NCBI RefSeq assembly: GCF_030232265.1
Contig: NZ_JASPJK010000001.1
Span: 310,001 to 374,000, forward strand
From: Corynebacterium sp. MSK041
GTDB taxonomy: Bacteria > Actinomycetota > Actinomycetes > Mycobacteriales > Mycobacteriaceae
DNA: 64,000 nt
Reading direction: 5' to 3'
In this document: positions 17,949 through 26,489 of the stretch, piece after piece
How positions within the stretch are numbered: the stretch's first letter is position 1
Layout: every line of letters starts with the position of its first letter
Notes under the pieces: generated by a model
Seen by the model: the letters and a program-made list of their open reading frames with translations, nothing else
Database searches by the model: none
Told to the model about the DNA's origin: nothing
Program-made: the position numbers and the translations under genes

Positions 17949-19455
17949 TACCTATAGCGCGGCTGTTGAGGGCGTGACCGCCCACTTTGTCACGGTGGAG
18001 GCCAACGTGGGTCCGGGTCTGCCGGGAATCCACATCGTGGGTTTAGGGGATAAAGCGGTGGGTGAGTCCCGTGACCGCATCCGTACCGCAGTAGCCAACT
18101 CCGTGTTGCCGTGGCCGCGCACGAAGATCATGGTGTCTTTGTCCCCGGCGAATCTGCCCAAGTCTGGTTCCCATTTTGATCTGCCCATTGCGTTGGCGGT
18201 GCTGGCCAGCATGGATCCGCGGGCGGAGCGAAAACTTAAGCGTTCACTCATCGTGGGGGAGTTGGCCTTGTCCGGTGAGTTGCGCCGAGTTGATGGCATC
18301 TTGCAGATCATCGTGCAGGCACTGAACAGCGACATTGAGCACGTGATCATCCCCGCGAGCAATGCACGGGAGGCAGCGCTCATTGGGCATCCATCAGTGA
18401 GGATCGCGAACAGTCTCACCGAAGCGTGGCAGTGGGTGATCGGGGAGCGCGAACTTCCCGGTTTGGAAACCGTGACGCACACCGTAGAACCAGTCCGTGT
18501 GCCTGATTTCCGCGATGTGATCGGCCAACCTCATGAGCGCCGCGCCATGGAAATCGCGGCAGCGGGTGCGCACCACATGCTCATGATCGGTTCACCAGGC
18601 TCCGGCAAATCCATGCTGGCAGAAAGGCTCCCGTCGATCTTGCCGGACCTCACACCGGAGCAGGTGGTGGAAGCAACCGCGATCCATTCTGTTTCCGGGA
18701 ATTCCTCCGGGGAGGTGATTATGAGGGCGCCGTTTGTGGCGCCGCATCCGTCGTTAGGCAGAGCTGCCTTGATCGGAGGAGGCTCTGGCATTCCGCGCCC
18801 TGGTGCGGTGAGCCATGCACATCACGGGGTGCTTTTTCTTGATGAGGTCAGTGAGATCGACGCCCGCACTCTCGACGCCTTACGTGTGCCCCTGGAGAAG
18901 GGTGAGGTGCAGCTGACACGCGCGCGCCGGGTGGTGGTGTATCCGGCGAATTTCCAGCTGATCATGGCCGCCAACCCGTGCCGTTGTGGTGTGGACAATG
19001 CGGCGAAATGCACGTGCTCTTCGGGTGAGCGCGCCAAATACCTGCGCAACCTGTCTGGGCCGTTGCGGGACCGCATTGATATCAGCCTGACCACCACCTC
19101 GGTGGGCGGTGTGGTCACGGCGGCGGATCAGGAATCCTCTGCTGTCATTGCCGAACGCGTCTTGGCCGCGCGGGACCGATCCCAATGGCGGTGGGCTAAA
19201 GCGGGATTACCAGCAACGACGAACGGGCGCGTCCCCGGCGCGGTGTTGCGGCGTGACTTCCCGGCGGCGGAAGACGGCATGGGCGTGATCAGCAGTGCTT
19301 TGGCAAGCGGCATGATCACTCAACGCGGGGTGGATCGCCTGCTCCGCCTGTCGTGGACGCTGGCGGATCTTGCCGGGGTGGATCAGCCGCGGCTGTCTGA
19401 GGTGATGGACGCGCTGAACCTGCGTGAGATGGAACAGCAGGGGGTGGCAGCATGA
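17935..19455 (+). CDS. comM: ComM/YifB family AAA+ ATPase (Mg-chelatase-like)
   Basis: ComM is a hexameric helicase that extends heteroduplex during recombination of incoming DNA. The 506-residue protein has the N-terminal ChlI/Lon-like domain (LPGIHIVGLGDKAVGESRDRIRTA), Walker A GSPGSGKSMLAERLPSILP, Walker B LFLDEVSEI, and the cysteine-bearing MAANPCRCG segment. ATG 17935 (MALASTYSAAVEG) is the family start; the longer frame from 17875 reads inside the upstream gene. Corynebacteria are not generally known to be naturally competent, so its role may be general recombination. Confidence 0.93.
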   Translation: MALASTYSAAVEGVTAHFVTVEANVGPGLPGIHIVGLGDKAVGESRDRIRTAVANSVLPWPRTKIMVSLSPANLPKSGSHFDLPIALAVLASMDPRAERKLKRSLIVGELALSGELRRVDGILQIIVQALNSDIEHVIIPASNAREAALIGHPSVRIANSLTEAWQWVIGERELPGLETVTHTVEPVRVPDFRDVIGQPHERRAMEIAAAGAHHMLMIGSPGSGKSMLAERLPSILPDLTPEQVVEATAIHSVSGNSSGEVIMRAPFVAPHPSLGRAALIGGGSGIPRPGAVSHAHHGVLFLDEVSEIDARTLDALRVPLEKGEVQLTRARRVVVYPANFQLIMAANPCRCGVDNAAKCTCSSGERAKYLRNLSGPLRDRIDISLTTTSVGGVVTAADQESSAVIAERVLAARDRSQWRWAKAGLPATTNGRVPGAVLRRDFPAAEDGMGVISSALASGMITQRGVDRLLRLSWTLADLAGVDQPRLSEVMDALNLREMEQQGVAA

Positions 19456-20651
19456 GTTCGCTTGAATCTTGGGCATACCTGAACCGCGTGGTGGAAGGCC
19501 CAAATCGCCACTTGTTGGCTCTGCTTGATGCGGGCCGTGATGCGGATGAGCTCGCGCACGGTATCCGCACTCGCGCGAGTTGGCTCGGCGACTTGGGCCC
19601 GGCGACTGAATCGCGGTACACGTGGGATCAGCCCGCTGAGGATCTCGCGGCGGCAGCACGGGAAGGCTACGCGCTGCTCACTCCCGAATCACCGGAATGG
19701 CCACGCGATGAGATCGTGGCGTCCTTTGAGGTAGCCCGTGCAAAAGCTGAGCGCGAAAAAGTAGGTAATAAATCGACACTTCCGCCCGATGCCTATGCGC
19801 CGCATGCCTTGTGGGTGCGGGGGAACACGAATCTGGCGCAGCTCTTCGCCAGCTCGGTGGGCATCGTGGGCACGCGTGCGGCCTCCGCGTATGGGCACCA
19901 TGCCACGACTGATTTGTGCCAGGGACTCGCGCGACACCAGCACACGATTGTCTCCGGCGGGGCGCTGGGCATTGACACGGTGGCGCATTCCACAGCGCTT
20001 GATGCCGGCGGGACAACCGTCGTTGTTGCAGCGTGTGGTGCGGGGCAGGTGTATCCGCGACGTAATGAGCAGCTGTTCGCGCGGATTGCTAATGAAGGCG
20101 GTGCGATCATCACGGAGTACCCACCCGGGGTGACGCCGGACCGCCACCGCTTTCTCACTCGCAACCGGCTGGTGGCCGCGTTGACGCAAGGCACCATCGT
20201 GGTGGAAGCAGCGTTCCGGTCCGGTGCGCTGAACACCCTGAAGTGGGTGGAGGTGTTCAACCGCGTGGGAATGGCGGTGCCAGGGCCGATCCTCGGGCCG
20301 GGATCCCTCGGCACGAATCTGGCTATTAGGGATGAGCGCGCAGCGATGGTCTTGAGCGCGGATGATGCCCACGAGCAACTCAGCCCCATCGGCACATCGG
20401 ATGTGGATGGCCAGTATGAGATCGACTACGCCGCCAACGCCGTCCAGCAGCTCTCCCGCAACGAGCTACGTGTCTATGACTCGCTGCCACTCGCTGACAC
20501 CGGTGGGCTCGAGGCCGGGGACGTCGCCCAAGCTTGCGGTTTCACCATCGGACTCACAGTTCATCTGCTCATGGCTCTGAATAAGAAGGGCATGGTCGTC
20601 CGCAAAGGCCAGCTCTGGGAGAGAGCTGATGGCGTGCCTCTAGACATCTAG
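19452..20651 (+). CDS. dprA: DNA processing protein DprA (Smf)
   Basis: DprA loads RecA on single-stranded DNA entering during transformation and is widespread also in bacteria not known to transform. The 399-residue protein has an N-terminal helical extension and the Rossmann-type DprA core: GIVGTRAASAYG, IVSGGALGIDTVAH, GCGxxxVYPRRN, FLTRNRLVAAL and a C-terminal winged-helix region (residues ~340-399). Its start overlaps the comM stop by 4 bp. The downstream xerC has its own RBS 52 bp later. Confidence 0.94.
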   Translation: MSSLESWAYLNRVVEGPNRHLLALLDAGRDADELAHGIRTRASWLGDLGPATESRYTWDQPAEDLAAAAREGYALLTPESPEWPRDEIVASFEVARAKAEREKVGNKSTLPPDAYAPHALWVRGNTNLAQLFASSVGIVGTRAASAYGHHATTDLCQGLARHQHTIVSGGALGIDTVAHSTALDAGGTTVVVAACGAGQVYPRRNEQLFARIANEGGAIITEYPPGVTPDRHRFLTRNRLVAALTQGTIVVEAAFRSGALNTLKWVEVFNRVGMAVPGPILGPGSLGTNLAIRDERAAMVLSADDAHEQLSPIGTSDVDGQYEIDYAANAVQQLSRNELRVYDSLPLADTGGLEAGDVAQACGFTIGLTVHLLMALNKKGMVVRKGQLWERADGVPLDI

Positions 20652-20702
20652 ACCAGGAGCGGCCATATACTGCCGGGAGATCTAACAACGGCAGGAGGCA
20701 CG

Positions 20703-21599
20703 ATGACGCAACTCGAAGCAGCCATCGATGACTTCGCCGACCACGCCCTCCTGGTCAAAGGCCGCTCCGAAGCCACCGTCAAGGGCTACCGCAGTGACTT
20801 ACGGTCACTTGCGGAATTCGCCCCGCTTTTCGACGATTTCACCCTCCCCACCCTCCGTTCCTGGCTCGCCGCTGGCATGCGCGCCGGGCTGGCCCGCTCG
20901 ACCATGGCACGGCGCACTGCTGCTGCGCGGGCGTTTTCCACCTGGGCTTATGAACATGGCCATCTTGAATCCGATGTGGCTGCCCGCCTGGTCACCCCGA
21001 AAGTCAACCGCCACCTGCCTGATGTGGTGAGCCCGAAACGTGCGGGGGAGCTCGTTGAGGCACAGATCAACCCCGACGCCGATGGGCCTGAGTCAGCCCG
21101 CGACCGTGCGATGCTCGAACTGCTTTATGCGACGGGGATGCGTGTCTCCGAACTAGCGGGTTTGGATGTGGACGATGTAGACCTCGGCCGGGGCCTTGCA
21201 AAAGTGACCGGTAAAGGCAATAAGCAGCGCGTTGTTCCTTTCGGGGACAATGCCTGCGCGGCACTTGATGCGTGGCTGTCGCGCCGGTGCGAGTTGGTGG
21301 CTAAGAACAAAGAGGGAACAGCCGGTCACGCGCTGTTCCTCGGGTCCCGAGGCGGACGCATTGATGTGCGCCAGGTGCGCCGTGTTGTCGAACGCGCCGC
21401 CCAGCGCACAGGTGATAGTGACCTAAGCCCGCACGCGCTGCGCCACAGTGCGGCCACCCACATGCTGGAAGGTGGGGCGGACCTTCGCGTCGTGCAGGAA
21501 CTACTCGGGCATTCTTCCTTGCAGACCACGCAGATTTACACCCACGTCAGCGCGCAGCGTCTGAAAGCGGTTTACGACCAGGCCCATCCACGGGCTTAA
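20703..21599 (+). CDS. xerC: Tyrosine recombinase XerC
   Basis: XerC resolves chromosome dimers at dif together with XerD. The 298-residue protein has the SAM-like N-terminal domain and the catalytic domain with Arg in ATGMRVSEL, Lys in TGKGNKQR, HALRHSAATHML (His, Arg), LGHSSLQTT (His) and the nucleophile in IYTHV. Start ATG 20703 follows AGGAGG. TATACT near 20668 is a plausible -10. Its 3' end overlaps the convergent M23 gene by 53 bp. Confidence 0.94.
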   Translation: MTQLEAAIDDFADHALLVKGRSEATVKGYRSDLRSLAEFAPLFDDFTLPTLRSWLAAGMRAGLARSTMARRTAAARAFSTWAYEHGHLESDVAARLVTPKVNRHLPDVVSPKRAGELVEAQINPDADGPESARDRAMLELLYATGMRVSELAGLDVDDVDLGRGLAKVTGKGNKQRVVPFGDNACAALDAWLSRRCELVAKNKEGTAGHALFLGSRGGRIDVRQVRRVVERAAQRTGDSDLSPHALRHSAATHMLEGGADLRVVQELLGHSSLQTTQIYTHVSAQRLKAVYDQAHPRA

Positions 21600-22068
21600 G
21601 ACGAATAGTCGGTGCGTCTAGCAACGTCAGTGGATTGATGTAAGAATCCGGGCCGGTTTTGGCGCCCCAGTGCAGCCCATCGTGGTCCCCATTGGGCGAG
21701 GCCATCCTCCCAATCGGCTGCCCCTCCCGGACCGCGTCGCCGACGGTCACCGACGGAAAGACCGGCTGGTACGTCGTGCGGATGCCATCGGCGTGGTCGA
21801 TGGAGATCACCGGCACCCCAACAATCACGCCGACAAATGCCACCACGCCATCCTCGGCTGCCAGGATGTCCTGGCCTGGCCGGGCCGCTAAGTCGACGCC
21901 ACGATGGCCCGGCATCCAGTTCTTCTCCGGTATGTCAGCGCCACGCGTTACCCGCGTGGCGCTCGGCGCACCAGTCGTCGGATCCACATACGCCCACGCG
22001 GGAGAGGCACCTCCGAGGAGTGCAGCTGACACTGTCATGGTTATAAAAATGCGTTGAAAAGGAATCAT
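21547..22068 (-). CDS. Secreted M23 family peptidase
   Basis: The 173-residue protein has a signal peptide (residues 1-26, ending AWA) and a LytM/M23 zinc peptidase domain: HRGVDLAA supplies His and Asp ligands, and HDGLHWGAK the final motif. It would be exported and cut peptidoglycan cross-bridges or stems, or act as a scaffold. The family is usual next to rpsB in corynebacteria and mycobacteria. Its last ~17 codons overlap the xerC 3' end on the other strand. Confidence 0.88.
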   Translation of the reverse strand: MIPFQRIFITMTVSAALLGGASPAWAYVDPTTGAPSATRVTRGADIPEKNWMPGHRGVDLAARPGQDILAAEDGVVAFVGVIVGVPVISIDHADGIRTTYQPVFPSVTVGDAVREGQPIGRMASPNGDHDGLHWGAKTGPDSYINPLTLLDAPTIRLKPVDGPGRKPLSDAAR

Positions 22069-22443
22069 GGTGTCGATTGTGGGGAAGGGGGCGTCGATAA
22101 GCGAAAAGGGCCTGTGGAAAACGAGAAGTTATCCACAGGGGCGTGCCGTAAATTGGCGCATACGCTGGAGCAATGTAGACTTACACGGCAGCAACGCGTC
22201 CATTCGGGCGAGTTGACTACGCGCGGTGAAAATGCCTGGTCACAGCCTATCTTTGATAGGGGTAGTGGAGCAGGTGCCGCCACTTGCGCCGGTCCTTCCG
22301 TAACTAATCTGCGGGCGGTTCCACGTCCACGGACTATTTTTAGATTCCACGGGAGGTGCGAGTACGGCTCACCGCTAGGGTGTGGGGCAAACCCACACAA
22401 CAAGACAAGAAACCGAGATATTTACTCCAAAGGAGACATTCCC
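22069..22443. promoter_or_regulatory. Divergent region upstream of rpsB, with a motif copy and a DnaA-box pair
   Basis: No gene is visible in these 375 bp. It contains the extended repeat CGTCGATAAGCGAAAA (22092-22107) behind G runs, an inverted pair CCTGTGGA/TCCACAGG (22111-22118 with 22132-22139) whose right arm lies in the DnaA-box consensus TTATCCACA (22129-22137), and the rpsB leader with AAAGGAG near 22430. The rpsB promoter probably lies between 22150 and 22350, but I cannot assign a single -10. Confidence 0.55.
22092..22107 (+). repeat. Extended dispersed element upstream of rpsB
   Basis: An exact CGTCGATAAGCGAAAA copy lies behind GGGGAAGGGGG, 24 bp upstream of the divergent M23 gene start. 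It immediately precedes the DnaA-box-like inverted repeat. Confidence 0.8.
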
Positions 22444-23262
22444 ATGGCAGTCGTAACCATGCGTGAACTCCTCGACGCAGGTGTGCACTTCGGCCACCAG
22501 ACGCGTCGTTGGAACCCGAAGATGCGTCGCTTCATCTTCACCGACCGCAACGGCATCTACATCATCGACCTGCAGCAGACGCTGACCTACATCGATGAGG
22601 CATTCGAATTCGTCAAGGAGACCGTCGCACACGGCGGCACCATCCTGTTCGTGGGCACCAAGAAGCAGGCTCAGGAGCCTGTCCAGGAAGAAGCACAGCG
22701 CGTGGGCATGCCGTATGTCAACCACCGCTGGCTCGGCGGCATGCTGACCAACTTCCAGACCGTGTCCAAGCGCCTCGCCCGCATGAAGGAACTGCAGGCC
22801 ATGGACGCAGCCGAGGACGGCTACGCAGGCCGCGGCAAGAAGGAAATCCTCATGCTCACCCGCGAGCGCACCAAGCTGGAGCGCGTGCTGGGCGGCATCT
22901 CTGAGATGACCAAGACCCCGTCCGCACTGTGGATCGTGGACACGAACAAGGAGCACATCGCTGTCTCCGAGGCACAGAAGCTGCGCATCCCGGTCGTGGC
23001 AGTCCTGGACACCAACTGTGACCCGGATGTTGTTGATTACCCGATCCCGGGCAACGACGACGCAATCCGCTCCGTCAAGGTTCTCACCCACATCATCGGT
23101 GAGGCAGTTGTTGCTGGTAAGCAGCAGCGCGAAGAGCGCGCTCTGGCCAAGGCACGCGAAGCAGCAGGCGACGCACCAGCTGAGGCGGCAGAGCAGGCTC
23201 CCGCCGCAGAGCAGGCTGAGGCTGAGGCAGCGCCGGCAGCTGAGGCTACTCCGGAAAACTAA
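22444..23262 (+). CDS. rpsB: 30S ribosomal protein uS2
   Basis: uS2 joins the 30S subunit late and aids bS1 binding. The conserved start [23 protein letters not shown] fixes ATG 22444, behind AAAGGAG; an in-frame start at 22054 would read through the regulatory region. Residues 1-225 are the normal fold. The last ~45 residues are an Ala/Glu-rich tail like that of bS16. It precedes tsf as in nearly all bacteria, separated here by 213 bp. Confidence 0.96.
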   Translation: MAVVTMRELLDAGVHFGHQTRRWNPKMRRFIFTDRNGIYIIDLQQTLTYIDEAFEFVKETVAHGGTILFVGTKKQAQEPVQEEAQRVGMPYVNHRWLGGMLTNFQTVSKRLARMKELQAMDAAEDGYAGRGKKEILMLTRERTKLERVLGGISEMTKTPSALWIVDTNKEHIAVSEAQKLRIPVVAVLDTNCDPDVVDYPIPGNDDAIRSVKVLTHIIGEAVVAGKQQREERALAKAREAAGDAPAEAAEQAPAAEQAEAEAAPAAEATPEN

Positions 23263-23288
23263 ACTGAGGTCATTCCTCACAACAGGTA

Positions 23289-23358
23289 ACCCCCGCGTCC
23301 AGCAGTGCCCCGCCCCGCCTCGCACGAGAGCGTGACGGACGCACGGGCACGGGGGTTT
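23289..23358 (+). terminator. Possible attenuating hairpin between rpsB and tsf
   Basis: ACCCCCG (23289-23295) can pair with CGGGGGT (23350-23356) followed by TT, enclosing a ~54-nt GC-rich loop with further short stems. It may lower read-through from rpsB into tsf. Confidence 0.4.
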
Positions 23359-23475
23359 CCTCACAACACAGTTGGTTTTAGTGAGCTGGGCATGCCGGCA
23401 AGGCATGTGTCCACTACGCTGTCAACTGACCTTTTACAAACTTTGAACAACCACCACGAGGAGGGTCGCCCCACT

Positions 23476-24294
23476 ATGGCGAACTACACCGCTGCAGACG
23501 TGAAGAAGCTGCGCGAAACCACCGGCTCCGGCATGCTCGACTGCAAGAAGGCTCTGGAAGAATCCGGCGGCGACTTTGACAAGGCCGTTGAGATCCTGCG
23601 CATCAAGGGCGCTAAGGATGTGGGCAAGCGCGCTGAGCGCAACGCTCTTGAGGGCCTGGTGGCTGTCTCCGGCAACACCATCGTTGAGATCAACTCTGAG
23701 ACTGACTTCGTGGCTAAGAACGACGAGTTCAAGCAGATCGCTCAGCAGATCGCTGACGCTGCAGCCGCTGTGAAAGCTAACTCCGTTGAGGAGCTCGCTG
23801 GCGCTGACGTCAACGGCGAGACCGCTGCTGATGTCCTGCAGGCACTGTCCGCAAAGATCGGCGAGAAGCTCGAGCTGCGTCGTGCGGCTACCGTTGAAGG
23901 CGAGAACATCGCTAAGTACCTGCACCAGAAGGCTGCAGACCTGCCGCCGGCAGTGGGCGTGCTCGTGTCCTACACCGGCGACAACGCTGAGGCAGCACAC
24001 CATGTTGCTCTGCAGATCGCTGCTATGAAGGCTCGCTTCCTGGACAAGGACTCCATCCCGGCTGACGTCGTGGAGAAGGAGCGCGCAGTTCAGGAAGAGA
24101 TCACCCGCAACGAGGGCAAGCCGGAAGCTGCTATCGAGAAGATCGTCGAGGGTCGTCTCGGCGGCTTCTTCAAGGACGTTGCTCTGCTCGAGCAGCCGTC
24201 CCTGGCTGACTCCAAGAAGACCGTCCGCCAGTTCACTGAGGAGAACGGCATTGAGGTCAAGGACTTCGTCCGCTTCGAGGTTGGCCAGGCTTAA
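23476..24294 (+). CDS. tsf: Elongation factor Ts
   Basis: EF-Ts exchanges GDP on EF-Tu. The 272-residue protein begins [27 protein letters not shown] (UBA domain), then carries the EF-Ts signature [15 protein letters not shown] and ends with the C-terminal core. ATG 23476 follows GAGGAGGG; the longer frame from 23305 extends into the intergenic region. A strong terminator follows. Confidence 0.97.
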   Translation: MANYTAADVKKLRETTGSGMLDCKKALEESGGDFDKAVEILRIKGAKDVGKRAERNALEGLVAVSGNTIVEINSETDFVAKNDEFKQIAQQIADAAAAVKANSVEELAGADVNGETAADVLQALSAKIGEKLELRRAATVEGENIAKYLHQKAADLPPAVGVLVSYTGDNAEAAHHVALQIAAMKARFLDKDSIPADVVEKERAVQEEITRNEGKPEAAIEKIVEGRLGGFFKDVALLEQPSLADSKKTVRQFTEENGIEVKDFVRFEVGQA

Positions 24295-24324
24295 GCCCTA
24301 GCTCACAGCCCTAACGCAGCATGT

Positions 24325-24349
24325 GCCCCAGGTTCGCCTGGGGCTTTTT
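24325..24349 (+). terminator. Terminator of tsf
   Basis: Stem GCCCCAGG/CCTGGGGC with a TTCG tetraloop is followed by TTTTT. The next bases are a copy of the dispersed motif (24350-24360), which carries the stop codon of the convergent lipoprotein gene. Confidence 0.92.
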
Positions 24350-24351
24350 GC

Positions 24352-24771
24352 TTATCGACGTCTCAGCGCCCACACCCCATCCCGCCCCTCAAACACCATC
24401 TGCGCATCTGGGTTCAGCGCTAACACTGCCTCGGCGTCGCCTGCACACAAGTCGACCTGGGATCGTTCCAAAGCCACCTTTGACACTTTGCCGTTGGGTT
24501 GTTGGACGAGCACCCAATTGGTGGAGTCGTATGAGTCCTCATAGTTGCGAAACACATGACGGCCAAGGAGGTCATTTGCCGCCTGGCCCGCGTACGGGCA
24601 AACAAGGAGGACTTGCGTGGCGTTGGGATAAACGTCGCTGACATGCAGCGTGACAGAAGCGTCACCCGCGTGTTCTGACAGTGCGTCCTGCAGCGCGTGT
24701 TGGTCAGCATGTGTGCCGCAGGATGTTAGAAGCAAACAGGAGAGGGTGGCAGTGGTGAGTTTGGCGCGCAT
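24352..24771 (-). CDS. Small lipoprotein of unknown function
   Basis: The 139-residue product starts with a lipoprotein signal peptide (MRAKLTTATLSCLLLTSCG; lipid on Cys18). The mature part has three further cysteines and no domain I recognise. ATG 24771 is chosen because GGAGAAGG lies just upstream and because the longer frame from 24810 would add an Arg-rich stretch before the signal peptide. The stop TAA lies inside the motif CGTCGATAAGC. It sits between tsf and pyrH on the opposite strand and faces pyrH divergently. Confidence 0.72.
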   Translation of the reverse strand: MRAKLTTATLSCLLLTSCGTHADQHALQDALSEHAGDASVTLHVSDVYPNATQVLLVCPYAGQAANDLLGRHVFRNYEDSYDSTNWVLVQQPNGKVSKVALERSQVDLCAGDAEAVLALNPDAQMVFEGRDGVWALRRR

Positions 24772-24846
24772 CTGGGTCCTTCTCCTCCGGCAGCGTAAGA
24801 TTGTCGCCAAGTGTATCTGACCCCCTTTTCAAAGGAGTTGACAAAC

Positions 24847-25575
24847 GTGACCGAAGCCACGGCACCCATGCGTACAGGCTACAAGCGAGTAATGCTGAAG
24901 CTTGGTGGTGAGATGTTTGGTGGCGGCAAGGTCGGCATTGACCCTGATGTGGTTGAAAGTGTGGCCAAGCAGATCGCTGAAGTTGCCCGTGGTGGCACCG
25001 AGATCGCCGTAGTGATCGGCGGCGGTAACTTCTTCCGTGGCGCTCAGCTGCAGCAGCGCGGCATGGACCGTGCACGCTCGGACTACATGGGCATGCTGGG
25101 CACCGTGATGAACTGCCTGGCGCTGCAGGACTTCCTGCAGCAGGAGGGCGTGGACTGCCGTGTGCAGACCGCGATCAACATGGCGCAGGTGGCTGAGCCG
25201 TACCTGCCGCTGCGCGCATCCCGCCACCTGGAGAAGGGCCGCGTGGTCATCTTCGGTGCAGGTATGGGTATGCCATACTTCTCCACCGACACTACGGCAG
25301 CACAGCGTGCGCTGGAGATCGGGTGTGACGTTCTGCTGATGGCTAAAGCTGTGGACGGCGTGTACTCCGATGACCCGCGCACGAACCCGGACGCGGAACT
25401 GTTCACCGAGATCTCCCCGCGTGAGGCACTGGAGAAGGACCTCAAGGTCGCTGACGCCACCGCGTTCAGCCTCTGCATGGACAACAACATGCCGATCCTG
25501 GTGTTCAACCTGCTCAAGGAAGGCAATATTGCGCGGGCGGTTGCGGGGGAGCGCATCGGCACCCTCGTGCAGTAA
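24847..25575 (+). CDS. pyrH: Uridylate kinase (UMP kinase)
   Basis: PyrH phosphorylates UMP to UDP and is allosterically controlled in bacteria. The 242-residue protein has the amino-acid-kinase fold: [42 protein letters not shown] and [20 protein letters not shown] 24847 follows AAAGGAG and is preferred over the upstream GTG at 24811. The stop overlaps the start of the transporter gene (TAATG). Confidence 0.95.
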   Translation: MTEATAPMRTGYKRVMLKLGGEMFGGGKVGIDPDVVESVAKQIAEVARGGTEIAVVIGGGNFFRGAQLQQRGMDRARSDYMGMLGTVMNCLALQDFLQQEGVDCRVQTAINMAQVAEPYLPLRASRHLEKGRVVIFGAGMGMPYFSTDTTAAQRALEIGCDVLLMAKAVDGVYSDDPRTNPDAELFTEISPREALEKDLKVADATAFSLCMDNNMPILVFNLLKEGNIARAVAGERIGTLVQ

Positions 25576-26489
25576 TGCTCATCCTCGCTGCGATGGCGGT
25601 GGGGGCGGTCATTCCCGCTCAAACCGCCGTGAATAGTCGGCTGCGCACGAGCGTGGGTGCGCCGCTGCCAACGAGCTTCTACTCCTTCACCGTCGCTTTT
25701 CTGTGCGCGGTGTCCTTGGCCGTGGCCACGTCTGGGGTCCGCTGGGATTTTGTAGCCGCTGCTGCGGAACCCTGGTGGGTGTGGATCGGCGGTGTCATGG
25801 GCACCGTGTTCCTCACCGGCAACGTTGTGCTGTTTCCGCGACTGGGCAGTGTGGAAACAGTGGTCATACCGATCCTGGGGCAAGTGATCATGGCGTTGGT
25901 CATCGACCAGTTTGGCCTCTTCGGTTCCCCACAGACGGAAATCAGCGCGCTGCGTCTTCTCGGTGCGGTGGTGGTATTCGCTGGCATTCTGTGCATTCAC
26001 GTCCTCCGTCGCAGCAACACAGGAGCCCACGCGGACGGTGGCCTCTTGTGGGGGTGGCGTGCCTTCGGCGTGTTCATGGGTATGTGCTCCGCCACCCAAA
26101 CCGCGGCCAACGGCTACCTGGGCACTGTCCTGGGCAGCTCCATCCAGGCGGGCGCAGTCAACTTGGCTGTCGGAGCAACGCTGCTCCTGCTTCTCAGCCT
26201 GTCCGTCCGCACCTCCCGCCAGGCCCTCCTGTCCAGCATCGAGTCCGGCCCGTGGTGGATGTGGCTCGGTGGCGTGTTCGGCGCGATCTTCGTCGTTGGA
26301 ATGGCAACCCTGGCACCAATCATCGGCACCGGTGCCACCGTCATTGGTCAGCTCGCCGGCACGATCATCTGCGGCCAGATCATTGAACGCTTCGGCTTCT
26401 TCGGCAGCCCACAAACACCCCTGCACGCCAACCGCGTGCTCGGCCTCATCCTGGTCTTCCTGGGCGCGGTCTTAGTGCGCGCGCTTTAA
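25575..26489 (+). CDS. YdcZ/DUF606-type DMT superfamily transporter
   Basis: The 304-residue protein has about ten hydrophobic helices and an internal duplication: each half contains WWxWxGGVxG and a GxxxFGxFGSPQT segment (near 25905 and 26385). That is characteristic of fused DUF606 (YdcZ) proteins in the drug/metabolite transporter superfamily. The substrate is unknown. Translation is coupled to pyrH by a TAATG overlap. It converges on the amidase gene with a 4-bp overlap. Together the two genes sit between pyrH and frr. Confidence 0.85.
   Translation: MLILAAMAVGAVIPAQTAVNSRLRTSVGAPLPTSFYSFTVAFLCAVSLAVATSGVRWDFVAAAAEPWWVWIGGVMGTVFLTGNVVLFPRLGSVETVVIPILGQVIMALVIDQFGLFGSPQTEISALRLLGAVVVFAGILCIHVLRRSNTGAHADGGLLWGWRAFGVFMGMCSATQTAANGYLGTVLGSSIQAGAVNLAVGATLLLLLSLSVRTSRQALLSSIESGPWWMWLGGVFGAIFVVGMATLAPIIGTGATVIGQLAGTIICGQIIERFGFFGSPQTPLHANRVLGLILVFLGAVLVRAL

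Noticed and set aside
17400..22140. A replication origin at the DnaA-box pairs
   Set aside because: Each site has only one good box and one poor one, and there is no dnaA, dnaN or AT-rich unwinding region nearby.
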